Source of the DNA: Didymodactylos carnosus
Taxonomy: Eukaryota; Rotifera; Eurotatoria; Philodinida; Philodinidae
Direction: 5' to 3'
Length of the DNA: 25,697 nucleotides
Assembly (NCBI GenBank): GCA_905250885.1
Contig: CAJNOQ010002202.1
Coordinates: 1-25,697, forward strand
In this document: in pieces, positions 1 through 9,900 of the stretch
How positions within the stretch are numbered: the first letter of the stretch is position 1
Layout: each line of letters begins with the position of its first letter
The notes under the pieces: model-generated
Databases searched by the model: none
What the model saw: only the letters and a program-made list of their open reading frames with translations
Told to the model about the DNA's origin: nothing
Program-made: the position numbers and the translations under genes

Positions 1-299
1 GTTAAGGGTGAGACTTTAAGTTTTGGTACTAGTGATCACTGACAGAATAAGTATAATGTGCACAGTATTATTTTTAAAAATAACGTTAACAGCTTCAAAT
101 CGTTACAGCTTCAAAAGTTTATCAAGTGTTACTTTTACGTTTACAAGACTTTTAGAAAAACGAACAAATTCAGTTATACAGTTTACAGTAATATGAGCTT
201 TATATCAGATTTTTAGCAGCACTAAGGACGAAATAATCTCGGCGTATTAATCGAAATAGATACAAATCGGCGTTACCCCTACATTCTTGACAAACTTAT
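1..299. other. unassigned sequence left of the foldback
   Basis: No gene is supported here. The stretch contains a short direct repeat (ACAGCTTCAAA occurs twice around 89-115). A plus-strand frame of roughly 40 codons enters the left arm of the foldback from about 240 and then stops. It could be the distant 5' side of the LINE found downstream, but I see no endonuclease motif that would show this. Confidence 0.4.
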
Positions 300-894
300 G
301 AGGCAACTACCCCAACTGATCCAGCTCTTTCGACTCCATATTTTGGTCATAGGTAGACCTTGTTGAGACTAAGAAAACTCTAAAAGCGTTCGTATCATGA
401 CCACTGAAGACCCGGATTCCTGGAAAACCAGTTTTTTAGACACTAAAAAATAACCAAAACCTTTCTTAATGAGGCATGATTGTAGCGCACACATTTCTGA
501 TTAAAATGAGACGTTCCCCAACTCTACACGACTTTTCTTTGCAAAGTTATAGAGTTTGCAAGAAAAGCCCTAAATGTTCATTGTCAGCTCAAAGCCACAG
601 AAATGAAATGAAATTAATTTAGAGCTTTTCTTGCAAACTCTATAACTTTGCAAAGAAAGATCGTGTAGAGCTGGGGGACGTCTCATTTTAATCAGAAATG
701 TGCGCGCTACAATCATGCTTCATTAAGAACGCTTTTGGTTATTTTTTAGAATTTCTCAAAAACTGGTTTTCCAGAAAGTCGAGTCTTCAGGAGCCATGGG
801 CACGAACGCTTTTAGAGTTTTCTTAGTCTCAACAAGGTCTACCTATGACCAAAATATGGAGTCGAAAGCGCTGGATCAGTGGGGTAGTTCTCTC
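300..894. repeat. long foldback (inverted repeat), 276-bp arms, 41-bp loop
   Basis: The left arm (300-575) and the reverse complement of the right arm (617-894) align over their whole length with a few small indels. By eye they match at about 90%. The spacer is 576-616. The innermost parts are nearly identical, including CTTTGCAAAGTTATAGAG and its complement, and so is the outer block containing CCATATTTTGGTCATAGG. Neither arm holds a sustained open frame. A transcript through it would form an almost perfect duplex hairpin. It may be a foldback or MITE-type element, or an inverted copy made during insertion of the adjoining LINE. The right arm ends where LINE-like coding begins, so the two may be one event. 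Confidence 0.9.
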
Positions 895-1078
895 GCTAGA
901 AGTATTCGAAACATTAAGAAATCATGTTTATCGCTATCATTTTGAGGTAGACAGAATATCTCTACGTCTACAAATACGAGAAGAGCGGAAAAAAATTGCT
1001 CTTTCTAAAACATCAAGCTGGAATACGTTTCTTTCATCCATAGACAACAGTCGTCAACAATCAAACACAATTCTTTGA
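895..1078 (+). pseudogene. LINE linker fragment between endonuclease and RT
   Basis: This is the open frame that starts at an ATG inside the foldback arm (845) and ends with TGA at 1076-1078. Past the arm it is rich in Arg, Lys and Glu, with segments such as RISLRLQIREERKKIALSK followed by SSWNTFLSSID. A basic helix followed by a Ser-rich W-x-x-F motif is common in the linker between the endonuclease and RT domains of LINE ORF2 proteins. It matches the position expected upstream of the RT at 1209. The frame changes between here and the RT frame, so at least one frameshift lies between 1078 and 1209. Identification is by pattern only and is weaker than that of the RT. Confidence 0.5.
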
Positions 1079-1208
1079 TCTTTTCTTTCTTCCAAAAGTC
1101 CTACCCCTTTCAAAGTTGCTTGTAAACAAGGAACTATTTCAGCGAAAAATGAAATTAAATAATCTTGTTTGATTTTTTAAAAGAGCAATTTTTCCCACCG
1201 ATCTCAGG

Positions 1209-1820
1209 AACCGATCTAGGGAAGAGTTTGCACAAATAAAAATCCAAATGGAAAACTACACGGAGCCAAACCATTTAACAACAGTAGTAGAAGTAAACAA
1301 GTATATAAAAGATTTGAAAAGCAAAACATCATCGGGATTTGACTCTATATCAAATTTTATGATTAAACATTTACCAATAATGTATGTTGAATGTATTGTG
1401 GGTTGTTTTAATGATTAGCTTAAAGTGTCAGATTTCATTGAACCATGGAAAACCTCTAAGTTTGTCGTTTTAAATAAACTGAAGTCAGAGATCCTTCAGT
1501 GTGAGCAAACCACGCCAATCTTTTTGTTGTCTACCCATTCAAAAATATACGAGAAAATTCTTCTTCAAAGAATTAAAATATGATCAGACAGCAATTTGAT
1601 TCTTATGCCTGAACAATCCGACTTTCATCCAAAGTGTCTGCTACTAACTAGAGTATTGTCTATGTATCAAATCATTGATAATAATCTAAGTGGAAATGTG
1701 TCATCGCCAGTCATATATGTTAATTACAAAATAACCTTTACGAAATTTGTTTTCTCGTGGCTTTATCCCCTTTATGCTTTTTTACTATGTGTTTTCCTTG
1801 AATTACTAAATAGAAGCTAA
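1209..1820 (+). pseudogene. LINE reverse transcriptase, N-terminal part, two internal stops
   Basis: One reading frame carries the family signature with stops at 1416-1418 (TAG) and 1581-1583 (TGA). About 1290-1360 reads IKDLKSKTSSGFDSIS, the LK-x-KKS-x-G-x-D-x-I finger motif. About 1437-1480 reads FIEPWKTSKFVVLNK, matching the WK-x-s-x-V-x-P-x-x-K block. About 1520-1580 reads FLLSTHSKIYEKILLQRI, the fingers motif usually written RPISLL...KxxEk. LMPEQSDFHPK at about 1593 corresponds to the Q-x-G-F-R block, with Gly and Arg lost. YVNYKITFTKF near 1717-1750 stands where motif A (F-x-D-x-x-x-A-F-D) should be, with both aspartates lost. Motifs B and C are absent. The protein would be inactive. 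The family call is firm. Confidence 0.85.
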
Positions 1821-1822
1821 AG

Positions 1823-2101
1823 GTGAGACTTCGCCTAGTACACAGATGTCCTTGCACCGATGCCGACAAACTTGTTGACCTATGTGAGAAGAAGCAGTTA
1901 GACTACTATGTTGTTAAATATTTAAAAAGGAGGTTATTGCGCTTCTACGATTCTGATTTTGAACAACTTCTCTATCCTAGAAAATGTATTTTATTGCGAC
2001 TATTATCTATCACTCGGCTTAAAAATTCAAAAACAGGACACTATTTTTCTAGTCAACGCCTCGTAGAACAAAGAAAGATCGGTATCCTTTGTCCACGATA
2101 A
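1823..2101 (+). pseudogene. unrecognised 92-codon open frame at the 3' end of the LINE
   Basis: The frame begins with ATG two bases after the RT frame stops and ends with TAA at 2099-2101. The predicted peptide is basic, with a short Cys/Asp segment near its start (HRCPCTDADKLVDLCEKK) and a basic Leu/Arg-rich second half ending KIGILCPR. Its position just before the 3' UTR suggests the C-terminal part of the LINE ORF2, but I recognise no RNase H or zinc-knuckle pattern. It may instead be an unrelated fragment joined by deletion of the RT palm. No initiation signal or codon bias shows that it is translated. Confidence 0.4.
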
Positions 2102-2352
2102 AGAAGAGAAGTAACAGAGAGAAATTATTTTGGTTTTCGTTCATTTTTTCTTTGTATTTTATAAAATTTAAATGTACATAACTGTGTTTTAATTTACCTT
2201 TTTCTAATTAATCTCGTACATGTTGTTCAGAAACTAGTATATATGTCCTATTGTTGTAATTCTAAAATTAATTTTTAAGTCAATGTGTCTCTACCTTCTC
2301 TCAAATGTAACATTTTTCTTATGCAGTTGTATTTTTTTTTGTTTATAACTGT

Positions 2353-2402
2353 GATTACCAGTCTACTGTGAAGTAATCCCTTTCTGTAACAGCCCAAGGG
2401 CT
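2353..2402 (+). other. paired stem-loops near the LINE 3' end
   Basis: GATTAC (2353-2358) pairs with GTAATC (2373-2378) across a 14-base loop. A second inverted repeat, AGCCC-AA-GGGCT, lies at 2391-2402, twenty bases before the A-tail. Structured 3' ends recognised by the reverse transcriptase are known for several LINE groups. That these stems do this here is inference; six-base stems also occur by chance. Confidence 0.4.
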
Positions 2403-2880
2403 TAATAATATATGGAAAGTCAAAAAAAAAAAAAAGAGAGAGAAAGATCTAATAATATGACAGTGCGTTCTTTTGTCGAGAATAAAAATATTCTTTTAAG
2501 ATTAATATCTTTTGAAAATATATTCTTTGATGAAAATCAAAATACTGGAAACTTTTCGTTTTAGATCTAAGACATACTAATAATCATTTTTTAAATTTTT
2601 TGTTCTAGAAATATATTTAAAAACTGTATACAATATTATGTAAGACATCATTAACAATTAACGATATTGACAATAAGAAATACGACTAGTTTTATCTAGA
2701 GACCGATAAGAATACGAATTGTAAGAAAAAAATTTCTCTTTTAACAACACCGACTGTGTGCAATAGAACATTTCAAGTGCAAAAAAAAAAAAAAAAAAGA
2801 AAAAAATAGAAAAATTTTGACAAATCAACCGCTGTGTATGTACTAAAAACTGGACAAAGTTACACTTCTAAATATACAAA

Positions 2881-2896
2881 TGATGATGATGATGAT
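2881..2896. repeat. (TGA)5 microsatellite
   Basis: Five tandem TGA units in otherwise unremarkable AT-rich DNA. Similar short GATGATGAT or ATCATCATC runs recur across the middle of the window (for example near 8182 and 13472). Confidence 0.85.
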
Positions 2897-3750
2897 AAGG
2901 AGTGTAGAGGCTATCAATGGTTTTTGTCACGTCTATTATAAACAATGATCAAACACTAATTATCTGTCAGAAAGAGTAGATAAATGAACTGAACAGTAGG
3001 ATATTAGAATAATCAATCATTTTCTTTTAACTAAAAGATAAATACCTAACTATTTTTAACATAGTAGAATCGAAAAACAAAGTACATAGTATAAAAATAT
3101 CATTGTATTAGAAGCGATGTAAAAAAAGAAAAAAGCTCAACTTTTTTTGAAGTGTAATAAACAGAAATAAAATTTGTAGACGTCTGAAAAATATTGTAAT
3201 TTATCGGATAAACTATATAGGAAGGTTGTCATTTCTCTATCGTATTTTGAATGATAATTTTCTTTTTTAAACAATTTTTTTTATGCATCACTTTTAGATA
3301 TGATCAAAAAGTTAGTGAATATAATTTTTCACCTGATAGACGACCCTTCCTCATACAGAAGGCATACTCTTAGTAAAAAACAAAAAATTTTTAATTGATA
3401 ATTGTAAAATTTTATTTTAAAATAAAATAATAAAAATAAAAATGTTTTTCTAAAGTGATTTATTTTTTTATTTTCTTTGACAATTTCTCAGAGAAAATGA
3501 CAAAATATTTTGAAAAAATTAAACTAAAACTGCTATATTGTACTAAACAAGATGTTTAAATTTATTAGCTAAAAAATTTTCTTACTTTTTTCTCTAATTA
3601 CTCTTATGAATAACAAGCAATTTTAACTTTATTTTTTTAAAAACTGTTATCAATATTCATATTTAATTTATCCCAAACTATTAAAAAGTGACAAAATGTG
3701 TGTATCTCATTGTACATTATAAGTTAGAAAAAAAAGGCATTTCAAACATT

Positions 3751-3764
3751 TCTCTCTCTCTCTC
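3751..3764. repeat. (TC)7 microsatellite
   Basis: Short pure TC run within the AT-rich stretch. Confidence 0.8.
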
Positions 3765-4620
3765 AAACCCATAGAGCTATGAAATCGTATACGATAGCCT
3801 ATTATTTTTTCTAATGGAAAAAAAAGAAGCGGTGATATATTTAATAGAACAGACAGTGGAATAATAACATCGTCAACTAAGACTAATGTGTAAGAATTTA
3901 AATAATGAAACGGTTATAATGATAATAAATTGCCTGTCTAAGGCTATTAACAACAATATAGTGATCATCATAACAGCATATTTTATCGATATTATCTATT
4001 TTGTTCAAGGTTACTCTCGCGTATATGAATATTTTTTCAAATTAAAAAACATTTGATTATTTTCAAGAACATACTTGATGTATATGAAAATTTTTTTTTT
4101 TCTCTCTAGAATATAAACATAATTCATTTCTTTTCTCAACAATTAAGCTAAACAGCTTGTATTACTCAAAATAAGTTTTCTATTCATCAATTTAAATTCT
4201 CTTCTAAATTACTACTATGGGTTTTGTTGTTTTTTTTTGTTTTTTTTTCCTTTTTTTTATTTTAATAAAATTATATTGATATATTTAAAATGTTGAAAAA
4301 TTCAAAAACATCATTATCGTTGATGTTCAATAATTTGAAATGAAAAATGTTTTCTCTATAATATTTTGACGATAATAATTTCTTAATAGAATAGAAATTT
4401 ATCAGACACTCTGTTTTTAGACTAACAAAACAACAAATTTTATTTGTAAAATAATAATGTCTGAAGTGTACTTGATAATTGAATCAATTTTTTTTTCTTC
4501 TTCTTCTACGTGTTATAAGCTTTCACATGTGTTACAGTGACAATATTGTTGACGGAATATTTAAAAATTTTAAAACTTACCTTTGACTAACAGTGTAAAA
4601 TGAACACTTCACTTAACAGA

Positions 4621-4660
4621 TGTATGTATGTATATATATATGTGTGTGTGTGTGTGTGTT
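4621..4660. repeat. compound TGTA / TA / TG microsatellite
   Basis: A TGTA run passes into a TA run and then into about nine TG units. Such compound tracts grow by slippage and are often polymorphic. No gene is associated. Confidence 0.9.
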
Positions 4661-4892
4661 CTCAATTATACACTGATGACGATGACGTCTTTCTTCTTTT
4701 AATACTACTATAACACTGTATATTTGCTGCTCATCATTTAACCAAAACAAATTCGATTATATTCTTGTACAGGAAAAAAAAAAGAGAAAAGAGACAAGAA
4801 AATCGAAGAGAGACTTTCTTTTCCGTCAATATCTCCCTTTCTCCTCTTTAAATAGAGAAAAAAAGAAGAAAAAAAGTGTCTGCATACAAAAA

Positions 4893-4909
4893 AGAGAGAG
4901 AGAGAGAGA
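4893..4909. repeat. (AG)n microsatellite
   Basis: Eight AG units following an A-rich purine tract. The surrounding 4770-4910 is markedly purine/pyrimidine segregated (GAAAAGAGACAAG, TTTCTTTTCC and similar). Confidence 0.85.
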
Positions 4910-5661
4910 CAAGCAAATTCTATAAATTCCCACGTTTCCTCTAACTACAGATATGTATCACATAGTGCTAAACGCTGTAAAATATAACAAAGAAAAGCGT
5001 CCAATTTTTTTAAGGAATAAAAAAAACGTATGCTATCTTTCTTTATTTACAACATTAAAAAATTTGATATTCGTTATGTCTCATTGCCACTATGTGAAAA
5101 AATGATCATATTTTACTACGTTAAACATACTCGTAGAGTTTTAAATCGTAAGAGACGAAAATTCAGTTGTTTTCTTTTAGAAACAGTCCTAATTCTATGT
5201 TAAAGTTATTCCATAAAAAATAGTTTAGTAATGTAAAAATTTATTGACTTGACGCTTTTAAATACAATGATCTGTAAAATCTCCGTGACTCATTGCACGA
5301 TGGTATCAAATATTGTATTCTCATTTTAGATATGTATTTATTAATAAACATAACTATTATTATACATCCATTCACCTGTATAAAAAAACATAGATTTTGT
5401 TGTAATAAATGAAGAAAAATAAACAGAAATTAAAAATCATAATACATTAGTAAACTATTTGAATTTAAATAACAAGTACGGAGAAAAAATAAGTTTTACC
5501 AAAGTGATGGTGTAGCATAGTTTTCAGAAACTCATTGACATCATATTGATTAAAAAAGAAACAACAACACCTCAATTCTTTAAGATTAGTCAGTGAATAT
5601 GATATATGAACGTTTGAAAAGTGTTTTGAATAAAGAAGAATTTTAGTCTGTTGAAAAAAAG

Positions 5662-5692
5662 TAATAATAATAATAATAATAATAATAATATA
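5662..5692. repeat. (TAA)10 microsatellite
   Basis: About ten uninterrupted TAA units. On the minus strand the repeat reads as an isoleucine run within an open frame (5465-5704). That frame is a by-product of the repeat and not evidence of a gene. Confidence 0.92.
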
Positions 5693-6190
5693 ATCACTAA
5701 TCAATTTCCTCTAGCATCTGTGCAGGTATACGTTCGTGACTTATCTTAATGTTAATTGATCTTTTTTTTATTTGTTAATCATCCAGATGATATGATAATT
5801 CATTCAATTTTATATTATTCATATTTATTGTCATGCAAGATCAGTATAAGACGGAAATACATCCGTAAACGTGACAGGAACACACGCAATACCGCTAGAT
5901 GATAAACATTTTATTTTTTTCATATTGATATTCAAAAAAATAAATAAATAAAATAAAATGTAAACCATTTGTTGTATTAAAAAAAAAATGTATATAGTTC
6001 ACTATTTTTTTTTTTGCTTATAAAAATAGATTTCATCAGACATCAAGATCTGTTCAATATTTCTGATTGACTAGACTAATATAACTACAAAGAAAGGATC
6101 TTTTTTTTATCCATTTATTTTCTATATATAAAATTCTTCTTTATCAATTTTTAACTTTTTGACTCACTTTTTTTATGAATATTAATTGTG

Positions 6191-6198
<8 letters not shown>

Positions 6199-6235
<37 letters not shown>
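6199..6235. repeat. (TC)18 microsatellite
   Basis: The longest dinucleotide run in the window: 37 bases of alternating T and C. Mirror-symmetric polypyrimidine tracts of this kind can form triplex (H-DNA) under supercoiling; this is general knowledge and not shown here. Confidence 0.95.
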
Positions 6236-6236
<1 letters not shown>

Positions 6237-6622
6237 AGACAATATTTGTCAAAAACTTTGTGTTATTGAATCAACTTGATCTCTTTATGTTATTCTTTCA
6301 AATTTTTCAAGTGTAACATTCATGTCATTTTAATGTCAACATACACACATATACATCCCATCTGATCATAACCAAAAAAACAAAAAAAGAAAGGATAACG
6401 TTATTATCAGACTATGTTTATTGATAGACCAAATAGCAGTACTAGTACTTTTGAGCACATTATTTGCGTTTTTCTTTTATCAAAATGAGAATTAGTTTAT
6501 CGGAATCAAAATAGTTTAGCTTTTTCCTTTCTCATTTTCAAAGCTTAGCATACTCTCGAATCATTTTATGAGATTAGTATTTTTCAGGTTCACTTTGTAC
6601 GCAAACGTACAATTTTTTCTTT

Positions 6623-6639
6623 TCTCTCTCTCTCTCTCT
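6623..6639. repeat. (TC)8 microsatellite
   Basis: Second TC run about 400 bases after the larger one. It supplies the Leu/Ser-rich stretch of a chance plus-strand frame at 6568-6753. Confidence 0.85.
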
Positions 6640-6932
6640 TTCCATTTTTCTTTGTACGTATGTATGTGCATGTTCGATTGTGAATCTATAGGGATCATAA
6701 CCATTTCCGTTTTAGTTCAATTAGAATTATTTCTTATTTTTCTCTTGTATTAGAATTGACAGGTAGATAGAACCATCTTTTCGTTATTTTCTCCCTTTTT
6801 TTCTATTTCGTTAGATTTAATCTTCTTCTTGTGTGTGACAGTTATATGTTTTATTCACCTGAGGTAATGAAGAATAAAGTAAAATAATTCTTTTCTGGTC
6901 ATCTTGGGAATCAAAACAATAGTCATCGTGTA

Positions 6933-6953
6933 TGTGTGTGTGTGTGTGTGTGT
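6933..6953. repeat. (TG)10 microsatellite
   Basis: Uninterrupted TG run; no associated gene. Confidence 0.93.
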
Positions 6954-9900
6954 AATAAGCATAGCATGTAAAAAATAGTGATCACTTTATTTATTCCAAG
7001 TTCCTCGGTTGTTTTTTTTTATTATTCTAAATAAAGAAGAACAAAAATAATTTAATTGAGAATGTTGCGTTCAAAAGTCTGAGAGCAGCAGCAGCAAGCA
7101 ATTTGGGATTACACAAAATTTTCCGATAAAAAAAATGATGTGTCGATTAAAACAAAAACAAAGGAAAAAATGATACTTTATCATATTGAAGGGTTTTTAC
7201 AAGACTTTAGATAATTCATCTTCTTAAAGAATTTTATAGGAAACATAGAATGCCCGACTTTTTTGAGGACAGAGTTTTTACTTAACAAGAAAACATATTT
7301 GTAAAAACTTTTGTTCGATTAGTGCATTTGTTTTTTTTTCATCTTCAATAGACTGCACAATAGAATAGAGAGATAAAAAGTTTTTCGAGTATATCCCACG
7401 TATACTCATTATTTATTAAAATTAACATCATAACTGTTGAATTACATTTTTATTCTACTTCTAGTAACTTTAAAATACATTGAATAAACTGTAAAGAATT
7501 CTCTAAAGTTACATATTTCATTCAATTCAATTTGACTACTTCCTTTTTCAACATACAATAATGTTTCTATTCTTGTTAGACAGGTGTTCATTTTATATTC
7601 TTTTTTTTTCTTTTTGCTCTCTATATTTTAGACAACGGGTATCATCATTTGAAAATTTAACAATCATTAGTGAAATATCTATTGTTTTATCAAACCACTA
7701 GTGAAAATAGAGTGCTGAATTTAAAAAGCAAGGAATTCTTCTTTTTTTTTTTTATTGCTCAAAATACAAAGAAAAATAAAAGTTGAAGTAGAGTGGTTTT
7801 CTTCTATTCATAAAATGGTCTTAGAAACAGGCTGATTATGTCTCATATATATTTTAAGTTCTTTCTTATGATAATCATTCTCTTAATATTACACATCATA
7901 TTCCGGATGAATCTAATTGACCTATAGAAGAAGAAAAGTCTAAATGACAACTCTCGAATATATTATCCGTAACTAAGACGATATACATTTGATGATGAAG
8001 AATAGCTAAAAGTAAGAAAGATTGTCACCCATACCACAGAGATGAAATAAAAAACAAACAAAAAAAAAATGTAAATAGTATTTGGAGCATGCACGTAGGC
8101 AATTTTTATCATTTAGAAAAAAAAGAGAGATTGTGTCGGTACAGATATCAGATGAAATGTAATACTCTCACTCTTATTAGAGATGATGATGATAATCATA
8201 ACAAGATCATAAACACGTATACAATGAATTAAGACAAACAAGAAGAGAAAACAATATCAAGGCCTAGTGATAGTACAATCACAAATTGAAACGATGATAT
8301 CAACGACATTATATTTATGTTGATGTATGACGACTATAACCCATAACCACTTTAGTAAAAGTTCGTCTAAATACTCATAATATAGAGAGATTAAGTGCCA
8401 TTTTAAAAATAACAAAATTAAAATCGATTTGCGAAAAAACTATTTTTAATACGCAAATTAGGTTAACTAAGAAAAAGCAACGATAAGTTTTAGAATTTAA
8501 ATCAAGTATAAAAGCACACGGTTGTTGGTTTTTTTTTTTTCTCTGAAAAAATGAATGAACACAATTTATTATTCTCTAGCTATTATTGCTGATGACATGT
8601 GTACGTTTCATTAGTGATATTAGAGTATAATCTGAAACATGTCAAGATGTACTTGTGAACATCATAATCATGCAAAAATCGTGTAAATATGTATGTGTGT
8701 GTGTGTATTCATGTAAAAATGCGTGAAATCGTTTTTCTTTTTTTTTGTCTATAGACTTAATTGGTTCTTTTTTTCGAAGATTAATGTCAGTCAGTTTAAA
8801 AAAGATGATCGGCTTTAATGACACAACTACTTTTCTTTTATTCGTTCATTTTCTTCTTCATTTTATTTTCTTCTTTTTCAATAATGTTAAAAGAAACAGA
8901 TCAATTTCACTCACGACATGAATATTTATTGACCACCTAATGTGATAAAATTAAATTAGAGTAAGACGTACAATACAATTGCTCTCTTCTCTTTATTTTT
9001 TTTCTTTTATGATAAAATCGCATTACAGATCTTACTGAAAAATGGAACAGCATGATCCATACACTTATAAGACATAATCAACGGGTAAATGAATGAGATT
9101 TTGATTTGAACTATGAACTTCCGCATTTGTACACACATATACAACTGATTTTGAATAAAAATTCATATACAATACACATTTTTATAGTTGTAGACAATTG
9201 CTTTCTATGATCAAAATATATTGACTTCTAAAATGAACTACTATATAAAGTTGAACGTATATTATTCAATTCGGTTCAATATTGATTGAAAAATTTGTTT
9301 TAAACTACTAAGAACTATTGTACAAATAAAACTGTTTTTTGCCTCTCTCATTTCTTTCAATTTAAGTCTATACCGTTGTACTCTACTAATATTAGTTAGT
9401 TTTTACTTAAATCATTATTTATTTTCAATCATTGATCGTTATTTAATCTATCCAACTAGAATGATGAAAACAAATTTTCATCAAATATTATTTTCTTTGA
9501 CTATATTCATTCATACATATAAATATATATTAATGGCCAATATTTAAATTGAAAATATTTATCAGAAAAATAATAATTTTTCTCTTTTGATATTATTTCC
9601 GTTGTTTATTTAACATGGAGTAAACTTGTAAATATTGATTCAATCAAGAAAGAACAATTTTTATTAAATAATTTATTAATTAAAGACAATATTAGAAGTA
9701 AAATGTCAAAATAGTCTATAAACTATTCTATTCTTAAAAAAGTGTACTAAATCAAGGTAGATGAACATGGTGTTAGATCATTTTATTTCGTAAAGAAACA
9801 TGAAAGATTATTTCTATCACTTCTAAATTGATAGATATTGCTTAGTTTGTAGGTGTTCTTATATACTATGTTATTTTTAATAAATTTAAAATATATATTG

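Larger units (their letters stand above)
895..2435 (+). mobile_element. decayed non-LTR (LINE) retrotransposon copy with poly(A) tail
   Basis: The order is typical of a LINE: a basic linker ending in an aromatic motif (895-1078), reverse transcriptase fingers and start of palm (1209-about 1760), an unrecognised C-terminal open frame (1823-2101), a 3' UTR with two small stem-loops (2353-2378 and 2391-2402) and an A14 run (2422-2435) followed by GA repeats. The 5' part with the endonuclease is not visible; the copy abuts the foldback that ends at 894. The RT has two in-frame stops and lacks everything after the motif A region, so the copy is dead. The A-tail and stem-loops at the end point to target-primed integration. 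I cannot assign the clade; a Jockey/CR1-type or L1-type source are both possible. Confidence 0.8.

Noticed and set aside
4..1832. Similar words AAGGGTGAGACTT (4-16) and AAAGGTGAGACTT (1819-1831) as a target duplication of the LINE block
   Set aside because: The LINE continues well past 1832 to its poly(A) tail, so the second copy is internal and the match is probably coincidence.
3409..3428. Perfect 20-bp palindrome
   Set aside because: Made only of A and T in very AT-rich DNA, so expected by chance and from slippage.
4570..4600. Strong minus-strand donor-like CAAAG-GTAAGT
   Set aside because: No open frame or acceptor could be paired with it; could be a 5' UTR donor but there is no evidence.
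5465..5704. 79-codon minus-strand open frame
   Set aside because: Its start is an isoleucine run produced by the (TAA)10 repeat and the rest has no recognisable pattern.
6568..6753. 61-codon plus-strand open frame with a signal-peptide-like start
   Set aside because: The hydrophobic run is the translation of a (TC) microsatellite and T-rich DNA.
8642..8824. 60-codon minus-strand open frame with a THTHTYLH run
   Set aside because: The His/Thr alternation is a TG microsatellite read in reverse; nothing else supports a gene.
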